In this document: positions 33,966-56,200 of the stretch, in pieces | Layout: each line of letters starts with the position of its first letter | Position numbering within the stretch: position 1 is the first letter of the stretch | Source of the DNA: Pratylenchus scribneri | Lineage: Eukaryota > Nematoda > Chromadorea > Rhabditida > Pratylenchidae | Assembly (NCBI GenBank): GCA_030063045.1 | Contig: JAQSEB010000086.1 | Location: forward strand, 1,076,501 to 1,140,500 | Direction: 5' to 3' | Length of the DNA stretch: 64,000 nt | The notes under the pieces: generated by a model | What the model saw: the letters and a program-made list of their open reading frames with translations, nothing else | Told to the model about the DNA's origin: nothing | The model's database searches: none | Program-made: the position numbers and the translations under genes

Positions 33966-35931
33966 ATGAATCGGCTGACAAAAATTCAAAGTTTGAATAA
34001 AATTAATGAAAAGGAGCTGCATCTCGGGATTGCTGGCGACTCAAGTAAAACAACATTTAATTAATCCACAAATAATTATTAAATTTCAGATAAATCTTGG
34101 CACCAAAAGTACAAAGATTCCGCGTGGATTTATATTGGAAATCTTCCATATGAATTGAATGAAGGCGATTTGCTCGCTGTTTTTTCACAGTTTGATTTTC
34201 AGCATTTCTATTGCTTTAATTATTAATTTAAGATATGGCGAGATTGTCAATGTGAATTTGGTCCGCGATTGGAAAACAGGCAAATCCAAAGGCTTTGGCT
34301 TCCTTTGCTATCAGGATCAGCGGTATATTTTTTTGGATATTGTCTAAACTAAAAGATTAAACGGTTTATCCTAAACCCTCAAACCTTATACTTAATCGAT
34401 AGAACTAGACAAGACGCATCATTTGACTATCTTTTGGCTTTGGGTTTAACCAATTCTAACTTAGTTTTAAACCAAAAACGAAAATGGGTTTAAACCGTTT
34501 AACACCCATTAATTACTGACCAAACCATGACAAATTATATACCATTCAATGCGTCTTGACTAGCTCTAACCAATTTTGGGTATATGGTTTTGAGTGGAAG
34601 GATAAACCTTTAAACCATTACAATTATTTGGCATTTTTCAATGTTTTTCATTTAAGTTCAACCGTGTTGGCTGTGGACAATTTCAATGGGATAAAGTTGG
34701 TTGGTCGCGTCATCCAAGTGGACCATGTCGACCAATACAAGGTTCCAAAATACCGGGAAGATGCGCCAGAAGAAATTCGCAAAATATGGGAGGAAGGTTG
34801 CGCACCAAAACCAATAAATATTCCGGCCGAAGACTTGGAAGAGGCGGCCAAACGTGAGAAGCGGGAACAAAAGAAGAAACTGAAGAAAATGGAAGAGAAT
34901 TTGGTCGAATTGGATGAGGATGAAGTGAGCAAGGAATTTAGGAAAGCGAGAAGGGCACTGAAGAAGGAGAAAAAGCAGCTGAAAAAAATGATGAAGAGGG
35001 CGAAACGGGAGCCAACGCCGGAAGAGGAGCGGGGACATGCCGACGATGCGGGCCGATGGGAGTTGAAGAAGAAGAAGCTGGACGATGAGGACATGTTGGA
35101 TGTGAGTTTTTGTAGTTGGGACTAGGACTACGGCTAAGATTAGGGGATCCTAGGCTGGCCAATTTTGGAAATCTCAACATCTAGACTTCTTACAGCCAGA
35201 CTCAAGAATTGGCTGTTGGCTCATTCGACTCGGCATGGTCAATTTTGGTCTATGAAATTCCATTTCAAACCGATTTGAGCTTGTTTTGAAAAATTGAACC
35301 ATTCTTTTTTAAATCAAAACCAATTTGGTTCACTAACTTTTCTCTATGCAATTTAATATTGATTGAAATTTAGACTAAAAAATCGACTAGGCCGAATCGA
35401 AAGAGCTTATTCACAAGTCTCTGAGTTGATTAGAAACCAAGATTTCTAAAATTTACTAGCCTAGCATCAAGCTAATTCAGAAAAATTCCAATTTCCGAAA
35501 TTCTAGGAAATAAATTAATTCGAGCAAAAAAAACTAACCTACCTAAAAATAAACCTCGGCCTGGGTTGATACCCTTTTTTCTGGTGATTCAACTCTGTTA
35601 ATGCCAATTTTAATTTAATTAATCTATTTATAAATAATTATTTATAAATTCAGGACACGAAATTCTATGGCCAAAATGATCATTTCAACTTTGGCAAGAA
35701 ACCAAAGATGGATAAGGAAGAGCCGAAATACAACGTCCGGCCAGATTTTGACAAAGCGGATTGGCGTGACATTGAAATCTTCAAATATGCCCGAGAATAT
35801 GAGAGGAAAACAAAAGGTAATCAAATTATTTTTTATTTATTTTAATATTTATTTCATTTAAAGGAGAGAAGCAAGTTTTCTGGAAACCGGAAGAGCACTA
35901 TGTTCCGAATCGGATTGCGCCAAAAAAATGA
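33966..35931 (+). CDS. rbmx2: RRM splicing factor, RBMX2/Ist3 type
   Basis: A nuclear RNA-binding protein; the RBMX2/Ist3 family is a component of the spliceosomal RES complex. Exons: 33966-34044, 34090-34189, 34233-34322, 34657-35101, 35654-35816, 35864-35931. Phases close, giving 314 residues. The N terminus (MNRLTKIQSLNKINEKELHL) and the RRM at about residues 30-115 (DSAWIYIGNLPYELNEGDL as RNP2 region, KGFGFLCY as RNP1, DQRSTVLAVDNFNGIKLVGR) match the family closely. A long charged Lys/Glu tail follows, then a C-terminal segment ending RIAPKK. The acceptor TTTTTTAG abuts the ATG, suggesting trans-splicing. Introns hold a 46-bp-unit MITE and an FB-C foldback. Confidence 0.92.
34345..34625 (+). 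mobile_element. 46-bp-unit MITE, one unit, RBMX2 intron
   Basis: A single variant unit (GGTTTAAACCGTTTAACACCC) between typical outer arms. It fills most of the RBMX2 intron 34323-34656. Confidence 0.8.
35150..35465. mobile_element. Foldback element FB-C, diverged copy in RBMX2 intron
   Basis: Arms with TCATTCGACTCGGCATGGTC and the inverse GACTAGGCCGAATCGAAAGAG. It lies within the intron 35102-35653. Confidence 0.65.
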
Positions 35932-36084
35932 ACATGTGGAGAATATATTTTTGTGTAATGTTTTATTAAAAATTTATTTTTAATTAGCTTTGAATAAGAA
36001 ATATGAAAAAAATATGGTGACATAAAATTTGATTACCCGTCAAAAAAGTGAGAATCATCGAAATTTTCAAATCCATTTTATTAA

Positions 36085-47379
<11,295 letters not shown>

Positions 47380-47510
47380 TTCACATTTTTCTTATGATGA
47401 ATGTTTTGGACATTTTCAGCAGTGGCAAAAATCCTTCGACATTTCTTCTTGGCTGTGGGATTATGGAAATATTTAAACTGCAGAAAACATCAATTAATTT
47501 GCATAAAATT

Positions 47511-47917
47511 CCTAGTGTCAAAAAATAAAGATTTTTTGAGGCCACATAATTTGGCCATAGAAAAGAGTTGGCACTTAAGAGTCTTGAGGTTAGGTTAAGA
47601 TTAAGAACCGGGATGAGGCATCATAGCATAGTCATATGACGAATTTTGCGGCACTTACCAAAAACCTTTCAAAAACAATAATGAAAATAAGATAAAATTT
47701 AGGACCAAAATTTTTAGATTTTAAAGGATCGTAGGATGGGTTTTAGTATCTAAATTTTAAACTAGGCTTCAAATCTCGGAGAATGTGTATTGGGCTGCAA
47801 ATTCCGCCTTTGATGAGGGCTGCAAAATCCGGTTAACCCTCGGAATATAGAAATCTTTTAAAAAAACCTTATTTGGCCAAATTATTAGCCTCAAAAAAGA
47901 ATAATTTATTAACAGGA
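47511..47917. mobile_element. Foldback element FB-B, diverged copy 2
   Basis: The outer arms TTTTTGAGGCCACATAATTTGG and the inverse GGCCAAATTATTAGCCTCAA match FB-B at 13863-14084. It lies just upstream of the acetylcholinesterase start. Confidence 0.55.
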
Positions 47918-47919
47918 AA

Positions 47920-48960
47920 AATTTTCTGCAAATTCAGTAATTTTTTCTTCTTAATAATTCACTGCCTTAGGAAAATTGATAGTATTTTAGAAAGGAAAAA
48001 AGGAAGACCATCAAGAAAAAAAATGATGGGTGGATTGCGATGGAAGGAAGTGCTTCCCGTTTTTCTAGCAAGGAAGAATAATCGGTCATTCATCATCATC
48101 ATTTTCGGCCTATATTTTCCCCGTGATCATTTCCTCCTTCGACTGCCGCCAGTTGTGGTCATCGTTTAAACCACCTTCTCATAAGTGGAAAAACTTCCAC
48201 TTTTTCATTTTTTCTAGTCAATATTCGTGGAGAGAAAATGGGATGGGGATAATGTCAATCAAATCTGCTTAGCTTAGACCCCCTCTCACGATCGAGACAA
48301 TGGGAGACGAAGACGGCTCAAGAGTGGGCAGAATTTGGCCTCAAATCAGTGGGAAAAAAATAAAAGAGAAAATGAGGAGAATTGGCATCGCCAAAAGTCA
48401 ATGAAGTAAGTTTTGGTTGGTGTGGTTGATGAGTGTTGAGGCCGGCCGGCCAACTTTGCTGCGAATGAATCGGCCAAACTAAAACCAACAACAGCTGTTC
48501 CATCCGCAAAGTTTTGCACTCTTCTAAAAGTCACACAAAATTGGGTGTGGTGTTTAAAAAAGTGATGATGGTTGGGGGATTTAATTTGTGTGGAAAGAAA
48601 TGGGAGGGAATTTGAGGGTGGAATGACTGACTGGAAAGTGAGAATTGGTTTATTTTCCCCCATTTTTTTGTGGGTCTTCTCAAATATCATCACAAGAATA
48701 TATAATATTGGAAGGTGTATTCCTCTTTTGGTTTTGTTTTTCTTGCCAAAAGGTGACGATGAATTCTTCCTCTTTAACGCCTTTATTATTTAAAAAAATT
48801 GGTTCTAAACTAGTCTGATTCAAAGGGTACTTATTTATTTGAAGAGACAATTGGCTACTATAAATAAAAATTCGAAATCAATTAATATTTTACAGGCTCA
48901 TTTAATTCAAGCATTCAACATGAATATCAGAGGGTTTCTTCCTGATTATATTATAAAGTA
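47920..48960. other. Intergenic, no supported gene
   Basis: ORFs occur on both strands at 47.9-48.8 kb but none has a recognisable domain or clear splice partners. The region upstream of the acetylcholinesterase may include its promoter; I see no obvious TATA-initiator pair. Confidence 0.4.
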
Positions 48961-48969
48961 GGTTTATAA

Positions 48970-49118
48970 TATAAGGTGTCGCCGGAAGTTCCGGTTCCGG
49001 TGGCCGGAAGTTCCGGCCTTTTTGTGGTTCCAGTTACGGATTAAAAATTGAGTTCCGGTTTCGGTTCCGGTCTTTCAGTTCCAGTTCCGATAAAAATCCA
49101 GGTTCCGGCGAAACCCTA
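48970..49118. mobile_element. hAT-like MITE, 8-bp TSD
   Basis: The 8-bp duplications GTTTATAA are at 48962-48969 and 49119-49126. The ends resemble TAAGGTGTCGCCGGAA and TTCCGGCGAAACCCTA, with a two-base irregularity on the left. The interior is GTTCCGG-rich. Confidence 0.7.
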
Positions 49119-49409
49119 GTTTATAATTTATAAATAATCCAGAGAATGAGTCATTTTTTGATATTTGTATTTTGTCCGGGAGAATATTTTTTGGCTTAAC
49201 TATTTGCATTTTCTTAGTAAAAGTTAGCATTAACTTAACAAGACAATAAGATATGATAAAATAAATGTTAAATTCAGAAAACATTATATTTGAAAAATTA
49301 GTTTTTTAGGTTTCTTTAAGATGTGGCCCACCCATAAATGCGCTATATGAATAATGAATATATGAATGACAAAGACAGGATAATTTTATTATACAAAAAT
49401 TAATATATC

Positions 49410-49800
49410 TGTTACAGCTAATTCTGGGAATTAGCTAGTCCTGGGATAGCTAGCTAGCTAATTTCGGGAATCTTGGTTTCTAGATATCGTACAGACTCGA
49501 GAGTAGGCTCATTCGATCCGTCATGGATGATTTATTATATGAAATTTGAATTACAGACCCCTAAACCCTAATCTTAGCCGTTAAACCTTAGCCCAAAGCC
49601 CCTAAAACCCATGCCACCCTGAACCATAACCCTAACCCTAACCCTAGTCCCTAATTCGGTATGTAATCGAAATTTCATATAGTAAATCGACTATGACGAG
49701 TCGAATGAGCCTCGAGTCTGTACGATGCCTATAAGCCGAGATTCCCAAAATTAGCTAGCCAAAACCTCTATCTAATCCCAGGAATAGCTAATTTCCAGAA
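49410..49800. mobile_element. Foldback element FB-C with telomere-like centre
   Basis: Starts TGTTACAGC like the 17.25-kb copy. The arms carry CGTACAGACTCGAGAGTAGG and inverses. The centre contains CCTAACCCTAACCCTAG. The right end is degenerate. Confidence 0.7.
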
Positions 49801-49874
49801 TTATCTACTACATATCTACTAAATAAACAAAATTTTTAAATAAACAAAATTTAAAAAAAAATTAAAATTCGCGC

Positions 49875-52800
49875 TCAAAATTTGCACACTGTCGCCGTTG
49901 ACCAAGGCAGGTCGCATGGCATATCATCCCAACGGGCTGGCTCATTCGATGCAGTCACTGAGACGCGCACACAGTTGGTTGCAGCCGGCTGGTCGGGTTG
50001 ATTGTACCATCCGGTGTTCGAGGTAGCCCAGGGGTAGACCTATAAATATTAGGGTTAATTACCCGCGCGAGCGTATAATGAAAAAGCGGTAACGGATAAT
50101 AATGCGGGCAATTGGAGTGCTGCCTGGTAACGGGACGGGTAGGCTAACCGCGAAAATTACCCGCGGACCAAACGGTCTGGCGCAGATGGTGGTAAAGTTA
50201 TTGTGGAATTGTTTTTGGCATATTATTAGGCATAAAATTAGGTACAAAATGACATCAAAAGCATTGGCCAATGTTGAATATTCACAGAGTTATGGCCAAA
50301 AAATCGTTGGTTTAATTAAAATTGTGTTTTTGTCTGTTTTTGGTCATAACTCGGTGAATATTCAACATTGGCCAATGCTTTTGATGTCATTTTGTAGCTA
50401 ATTTTATGCCTATTAATATGCTATAAACAATACCATTCCAGCTTTACCACTTCGGCTCCAGACCGTTTCGTCCGCAAGTGTCGTAATACGTATTAATTAA
50501 ACTATAATAAAGCGGGGGAATGCAGATGGACACATACCCCACCAGCCACATTGGCTCCAAAGTCGACGACAGTTCCGTCGTTCCAGTTCAGTCCGTTCAC
50601 CCAGCCATTTGGCGCTCGGCTTAGCACCATTCCTGTCATAAAGCCATTAATAGTGGGATTGGCGGATTTGACGAGATCTGTGGAATAATAGGATTTTATT
50701 TTAATTTTTTTTTATTTTGCAAAATTATCAATAATTATTTTTTTTTATTTTGCAAAACTAACAAAATTATTATTTTTTATTTTGCAAAATTAATAAAATT
50801 ATTTTTTTTTGCAAAATTATTAATACTTTTGAATTATTATAAATGGTGCTATGTCGATTCCTCAATAGTGCAAATGGATATAATATTTAAATGTGTATAA
50901 ATAATAAAATAATAAATCAGTATTAATAAATAATAAATATTATATAATTTCCCATTAAAATACACTATCTAAACTAAATAATGAAAATATTTGGCTACTG
51001 CTATGCTCTCTTGTTTGAAACTTGAAAGTGAAATATTATTCTATATATTTTAATATTTTTAATTTTTAATATCAAAAATAATTTTTTTAATACTATTGTG
51101 GAGGTACCTTATTTGTACCATTGTGGAGGTGTGCCCATACCTTCCCTTATATTATTGTGGAGATGTCCCCGGAGCCCGGACGATAAATTTTTACATTTAA
51201 ATATTTTATCCATTTGCATTATTCAGGAACAGGGATGGGTTCGATGTTTCGATTTTTTCGTTTCGATGTCGATTTTCGGTCATTTTGACATCGAAATTTC
51301 GTTTTTCGGTTTCGAAAAATTTTTTGACTCTCCGAAATTTCGATTTCGATTTTTTATTTTGGGCCATCGAACCCATCCCTGTTCAGGAATCGCGCACATT
51401 TGCACGGCCCTTTGCCTATTCAGGAATCGACTCCGTCATACGTTGTAAATCATTATGACTGACCAAAGACAAAGTTATTCTCCGCTGCGCTGTGAATTGA
51501 CACCATGCTTGCGTTGAATATAGAACAAAGACGCTGAAAATGCACCATGGTTCCTGGTTGGCTGGAAGAGACGAAAGCCTTGAATTCAAGAAGAGAAATA
51601 TTGAAAGATCTTTTCGGATTTTTTATTTAAAAAAAAAAAACAAGAAGGAGGCCAATAACTTTCCTAACAACCCTATATTTTTGGATCTGAAATGGCTAAA
51701 TCACAAGATTAGATTTTTTTTCAGCTAATTATATATCTGAAAAAGCAAAAGGCAAAGTCGCGCCATACATTAATATGTTTTTTTTTCGTACCTTATAGCA
51801 CTGCCCATTGAATGCCGACCAACCATCGGGGCAGCCCTTGCAGAAATAGCCGGAGGTAGGCACCAAATTTGTTGCCTGATTGCAGTTCGCATCGTACCAC
51901 AGTCCACGATACGGGCCGTAGCCCATCATTCGCACACAATTGCCAGCTAGAAAATTGCCATATAATGAGTAAGGCCCGGATTTTTATGCATATTTTTTTC
52001 CTGGCATTGTAACGTGTTTGTTTATATGAATGAAAAAATAGTTTTTAACTTGGTCTGATGCCAAAAAAATTTGTATTTTAGAATGCATATTTTTTGCATA
52101 TTTTCAACTTTTTGTGCATATTTTGCATTTTTTTCCCGCATATTTTGCCATTGTTGGGAAATCAAAAATGTAATTAATTGGATATGTCAAAAAAATCTTC
52201 AATAGTTAGAGAAAATTGGCCTTTTTCGCCTTCCAATTGGCTAAAAAAATTCAGTCTCAAAAAATGAAAATTTTGGCCGAATGGCGAAGAGAATTGTCTT
52301 TGGAATGTGTAAAGTTGCGAGGGTCGAAGGTTCGAATCTCGGAGCATACGAATAATTTTTTTTGACGAAAAAACCTACTTTTAAGCTTTTTGGGCATTTT
52401 TCTCCTGGAAATTACTAAAAATAAAAATAATTTAAAAAATACTCAAAAATTGCCAAAAAGTCAAAAAAAATCAATTTTATTTGCATATTTTAGTGCATAT
52501 TTTTCATTTTTTGTGCATATTTTATGCGCATATTTCACTATTTTTAAATGCATAAAACTATCCGGGCCTTAATAATGATCAATGAGAATAAAGAAATAAT
52601 TTTTTTTTTTAAATTCACCAGTCACCGGCTCTCCTGGGCCCCAAGGGTACGCGCCCGCTCCGGTGAGTGGATTCGCATAGTCCACCTCATCCTCGTCGGC
52701 CCAGCTCATGCCGGTCACCGTGCCGCCAGCATTTCGGGTCAGCTGCATTCCCAGCCAGAAATTGTGATTTTTCCCATCCGGATTTATTGTGTTCAGGATT

Positions 52801-54590
52801 AAGCCTTCAAGCAAGTAAAAATGCAAAAATTTAAATTACAAACAAATATAAGGAAATCAATAATTTTTTTACATTTATAAAGTGGGGACGGAAGGAATAC
52901 GTGGGACGGTAGAAAGAAAGCGCTATCGCGCTTTAAAAGATTCCTAGAAGGGTTATATTACATTTCAGAATCAATTTCCCAATTTCTGATCAAAATTCAA
53001 CTCGCGCATAACCGGTTTAAAGCTTTGAACCGTTTTAAATTTGAAAATAAACATCAAACTCGTGATCACCGTTATCGACAAACCCCAAAAAAATTATTAG
53101 CCCTTGGTGGGATTCGAACCCGCGACCTCCGTCCCCATCCACCCATCTTCGCCAATCGGCCATGGAGGAAAAAGTGCCGATCTTGCCACAACGTATCGAG
53201 GAAAAGTACCCTTCATTTTGAGTTTAGACCCCATAAATCATATATCATTCGAAAGCTGAGATTCTCAAGGCTCAATCTCAAGATGATTCATGTCTCCCGG
53301 CTTAAAACCGTTAAATCAAAAGGGAAAAAGTTTTACCTGGGAAAACCGAAAAAGTTCAATTTTTTAAACCGTTTTTTGGCTTATATCTCGAAACCGGGAA
53401 AGTATCTTATCAAGGTTAGGGTAGGGTTTTTATGGATGCGCCATCTGAATATGAAACTTTAAAGATCAACGAAATTCGGTTAGGTAGAATTCCAAAACTT
53501 GAAAAATGAACGAATTTCAAATTTTTTTTATATTTATAAACTTTCTTACCGACAAGAAACGAATTTTCCATCTGACTGTGCACTGACACAAGGTCGGAGC
53601 CATTGGCAAGGCAATTTGTTCGAGCCTGGGACCAAGTATAGCCGGGCATTGTTGGATAGGTGATCTGATGCGAGTTTTTTTTTTAATTTTTAAAAATATT
53701 TCCTTGGAGAAATAAACCGAACCAAAGTGCTTGAATATCAAGGCTTTTTTCCTTGAATGGAAAAAAAAAGTTTAGTCGGAATAAGTGAATTTGAATACCG
53801 TAAATATTCTATTAGAAGCCCCGGGGCTTATAAATTTTGGAGACCCTTTAGAGGGGGGGGGGGGGGGGGCTTCAAATAGAGACGGGGCTTAATCCCATTT
53901 GACCCGGTGCTATGTCGATTCCCGAATAATGCAAATGTGGGCTTTTTCGATTTTAATAAATTATTAACGAGTTTTAGACCCTACAAATCTTATACCATTT
54001 TGTAGAACTCATCAAGACGCATCGAATGTTTTATAATTTGTCATGGTTAGGTCAAAATGAGTATTAAACCAAAAATTTAAAAATATGGTTAAACGGTTTA
54101 ACTATTTAATTTTTGATTTAAAACTGACATTTTATATACAAATCGATGCGTCTTGATGAGATCTACAAAATGGTATAAGATTTGTAGGGTATAAAACCGG
54201 TTTCTGATTAATTATAAGTCAAAAATACTCACATTTGCACTATTCGGGAATCGCCCACATTTGCACGGTCCTTTGCTTATTCGGGAATTAACTTGACCCC
54301 GTACGATTTGACCCAATATAAATTTTTAATTCCAAGTTGATTAATTCCGCCTCTGTCCTCTATCTCTATTGTCCATCTGAATCAACAAAAATTACCTTAT
54401 AGCAGCGACGCTTTATTTGGCCCTTCCAGCCGGGAGCACAATCGGTGGGCAGGCCACAGCCGGATGAGCAATTCAGGCCGGTGGTCATGCATTGTTGGAC
54501 GCAGGCTTGCTGGTCAGTTTGGGACCAAATGGTTTGGGCAACACTGAATTTGGACACCCAGAAAATGGTATAGAGAAAAAGCAGCAGCAT
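49875..54590 (-). CDS. Secreted protein with two C-type lectin domains
   Basis: A predicted extracellular carbohydrate- or ligand-binding protein. Exons: 54396-54590, 53550-53664, 52619-52804, 51792-51946, 51464-51578, 50538-50677, 49875-50039. All phases close, giving 356 residues. Residues 1-19 form a signal peptide (MLLLFLYTIFWVSKFSVAQ). A Cys-rich linker leads to CTLD1 (RRCYK, LVSVHSQMENSFL, FWLGMQL, PWGPGEP, NCVRMMG, W..D..C). CTLD2 begins CPDGWSAFNGQCYK and has MVSIHSAAENNFVF, VYPW, NCVRVSV and WDDMPC. Neither domain has a clean EPN/QPD plus WND calcium site (GEP and QPD are followed by atypical loops), so sugar binding is uncertain. The introns are full of hAT MITEs, a foldback and a tRNA-like SINE. 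Confidence 0.9.
50163..50493. mobile_element. Foldback element FB-A, copy 2, lectin intron
   Basis: Same palindrome as 13263-13593 (GCGGACCAAACGGTCTGG ... CCAGACCGTTTCGTCCGC), in the lectin intron 50040-50537. The sequence just past the right end, TCGTAATACG, is shared with copy 1. Confidence 0.85.
51230..51381. mobile_element. 152-bp hAT-like MITE, 8-bp TSD, lectin intron
   Basis: The ends are CAGGGATGGGTTCGATG and CATCGAACCCATCCCTG-like. Perfect duplications TTCAGGAA lie at 51222-51229 and 51382-51389. It is related in style to the 83-bp element at 15003. Confidence 0.92.
51970..52571. mobile_element. hAT-like MITE with tRNA-like boxes, lectin intron
   Basis: The ends are TAAGGCCCGGATTTTTATGC and GCATAAAACTATCCGGGCCTTA-like. 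Flanks ATAATGAG and ATAATGAT match at 7 of 8 bases. Inside, at 52274-52339, an A-box-like TGGCCGAATGG and a B-box GGTTCGAATCT lie about 55 bp apart on the plus strand, suggesting a captured tRNA-like Pol III promoter. Confidence 0.75.
53100..53172 (-). repeat. tRNA-derived sequence (SINE head?)
   Basis: On the minus strand an A box TGGCCGATTGG (53162-53152) and a perfect B box GGTTCGAATCC (53120-53110) are spaced as in a tRNA. The acceptor strands do not pair, so it is not a functional tRNA. It is probably a tRNA-derived repeat extending to about 52880. It lies in a lectin intron. Confidence 0.5.
53797..53905. repeat. Fragment related to the 11.1-kb TIR element
   Basis: Shares ACCGTAAATATTCTATT and AGCCCCGGGGCTTA words with 11114-11321 and carries a run of G. 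It lies in lectin intron 1. Confidence 0.5.
53970..54232. mobile_element. Foldback element FB-F, copy 2, lectin intron 1
   Basis: Arms CAAATCTTATACCATTTTGTAG and the inverse match 33352-33645. Confidence 0.75.
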
Positions 54591-54728
54591 AATATTAGAC
54601 AATAATTGGCTATGCGAAAAATTCAAATTTTATATAAATGTGAAAAAAATTCAAATTAAGCCATATAAAACGGTTTTGCATCTTTCTAGGTTGGGGGCGA
54701 AGTCAAGAAGCAGTTGCGCAGAAGACTG

Positions 54729-55014
54729 CAGGCACGTATTTAGGGGAGGGGAGTGGGTACACGGGGTACGTACCCCCCCCCCCCCCCCCCCCATTGGGGG
54801 AAGTGGAAAGAAAAAAATAAAGGGGGGTCCTTTCTGTAGTCCAAAATCGGTCAAAATTTTACCCTACGGGGCCATTTTTGCCAAAATTTTACTCTGCGGG
54901 GCCAATTTTTTGTACTAAAATTTGTACTTTGGCAATTTTTTTACATGCGTACCCCGCCTAGAAATTTTTTACATGGGTGTCCCACCCCATCCAAAAATCC
55001 TGGATACGTGCCTG
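54729..55014. mobile_element. hAT-like TIR element without clear TSD
   Basis: The ends are CAGGCACGTATTTAGG and CCTGGATACGTGCCTG. The flanking 8-mers do not match. It contains a run of C and three near-repeats of GGGGCCATTTTTGCCAAAATT. It lies upstream of the lectin start. Confidence 0.6.
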
Positions 55015-55387
55015 GCAGACACTAGTTTAGCTGTTCAACCAGTTCAGGATTTAGCAAATGGGTTTTTCGTGGTCGGAGCTGACGAATTTATTGTTTTTTT
55101 TTTCAGATTTTGGGCCAGTTTGAAGGCTTAAATCCGTTTGTGCCGCGAAAGCTGCTGTTTGGTTTGACTTCGCGCACACTTATTAGAGTGCTGCTGGAAA
55201 ACCGTTCTATACAACTTAATTTTGATTTTTGACATTTAAGGATAAATTCAATGATTTTAAGACTAAATTAATATTATTTCATTTTTATATATATTGAATA
55301 GAAAACATTTTTAAATGATTAAAAATTAATTTATTTACTTATCAAATTTTTAGAAAATTTTATGAAAATTTACGTCTTTTTTAATTG

Positions 55388-55797
55388 GGTGCTAGTGCGT
55401 TTCACTTAAAAGGTCGGAAATGCGCGTTTCACTTAAATTGGTCGTTTATTCTCATAATTCAATTTAGAGGGCTTAAACCAAAAAACCGATGATGTTATCG
55501 AATTCAGCGTGTTGTAAAACCCCTAAAACAAGTTTAAAAACATATATTTATACATGTTAAACTAGCAAAAACATTGATTGTTTGAAAATAGATGTTGAAT
55601 CAAAAACATTGATGTTTTAGATGTTTTAGCAAAGATAATTTATGTTTTTAAACTGGTTTTAGGGGTTTTGCAACACGCTGAATCCGAAAACATCATTAGT
55701 TTTTTGGTTTAAGCTCTCTAAATTGAGATATAAGAATAAACGACCAATTTAAGTGAAACGCGCATTTCCGACCATTTAAGTGAAACGCGCAAACACG
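55388..55797. mobile_element. Foldback element FB-I with 9-bp TSD
   Basis: Long inverted arms (about 165 bp) carry GCGTTTCACTTAAATTGGTC and CAAAACCCCTAAAACC-type sequence. 9-bp direct repeats TTTTAATTG flank it at 55379-55387 and 55798-55806. Long TIRs with a 9-bp duplication are typical of Mutator-like elements. Confidence 0.75.
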
Positions 55798-56200
55798 TTT
55801 TAATTGTATTTAAATGGTGCGGATTGACAAGAAAAAAATTTCAATTAAATTGGGATTTGTTTCGCTTCCTGTCTGTCCTAAATCCGACTAATTATAAAAG
55901 ACAAAAACAGGAAGTGTTAAAAAAATAAATAACAGTTGTATTTTTCCAATTGGAGATTTATTAACCATAATAATGTGGAAAATCTGTTCGTGATTTATTT
56001 TGAAATAATTGCGAGATTTCACTATAATTCGAACTCATTTTGTTTATCAAATTTATTTCAAACAGTGAAGGTTTAATGAAATTTAAAAATATGGATCAAA
56101 TGGAAGCATATTAAGTACTAATTGTTTTTGCGATCATTTTCATTTCTTTTGTCAATTAATTTATCTTTTATCTGAATTAATCCCTTCATTTTCATCCCTC

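Noticed and set aside
34648..35180. Minus-strand Ser/Phe-rich ORFs
   Set aside because: They are antisense shadows of the charged RBMX2 tail exon.
53025..53462. 145-codon plus-strand ORF
   Set aside because: It runs across a tRNA-like repeat inside a lectin intron, and its codons include the B-box region.
54591..54626. Upstream extension of the lectin start (MNFSHSQ...)
   Set aside because: That codon is TTG, not ATG; the first ATG at 54590 gives a good signal peptide.
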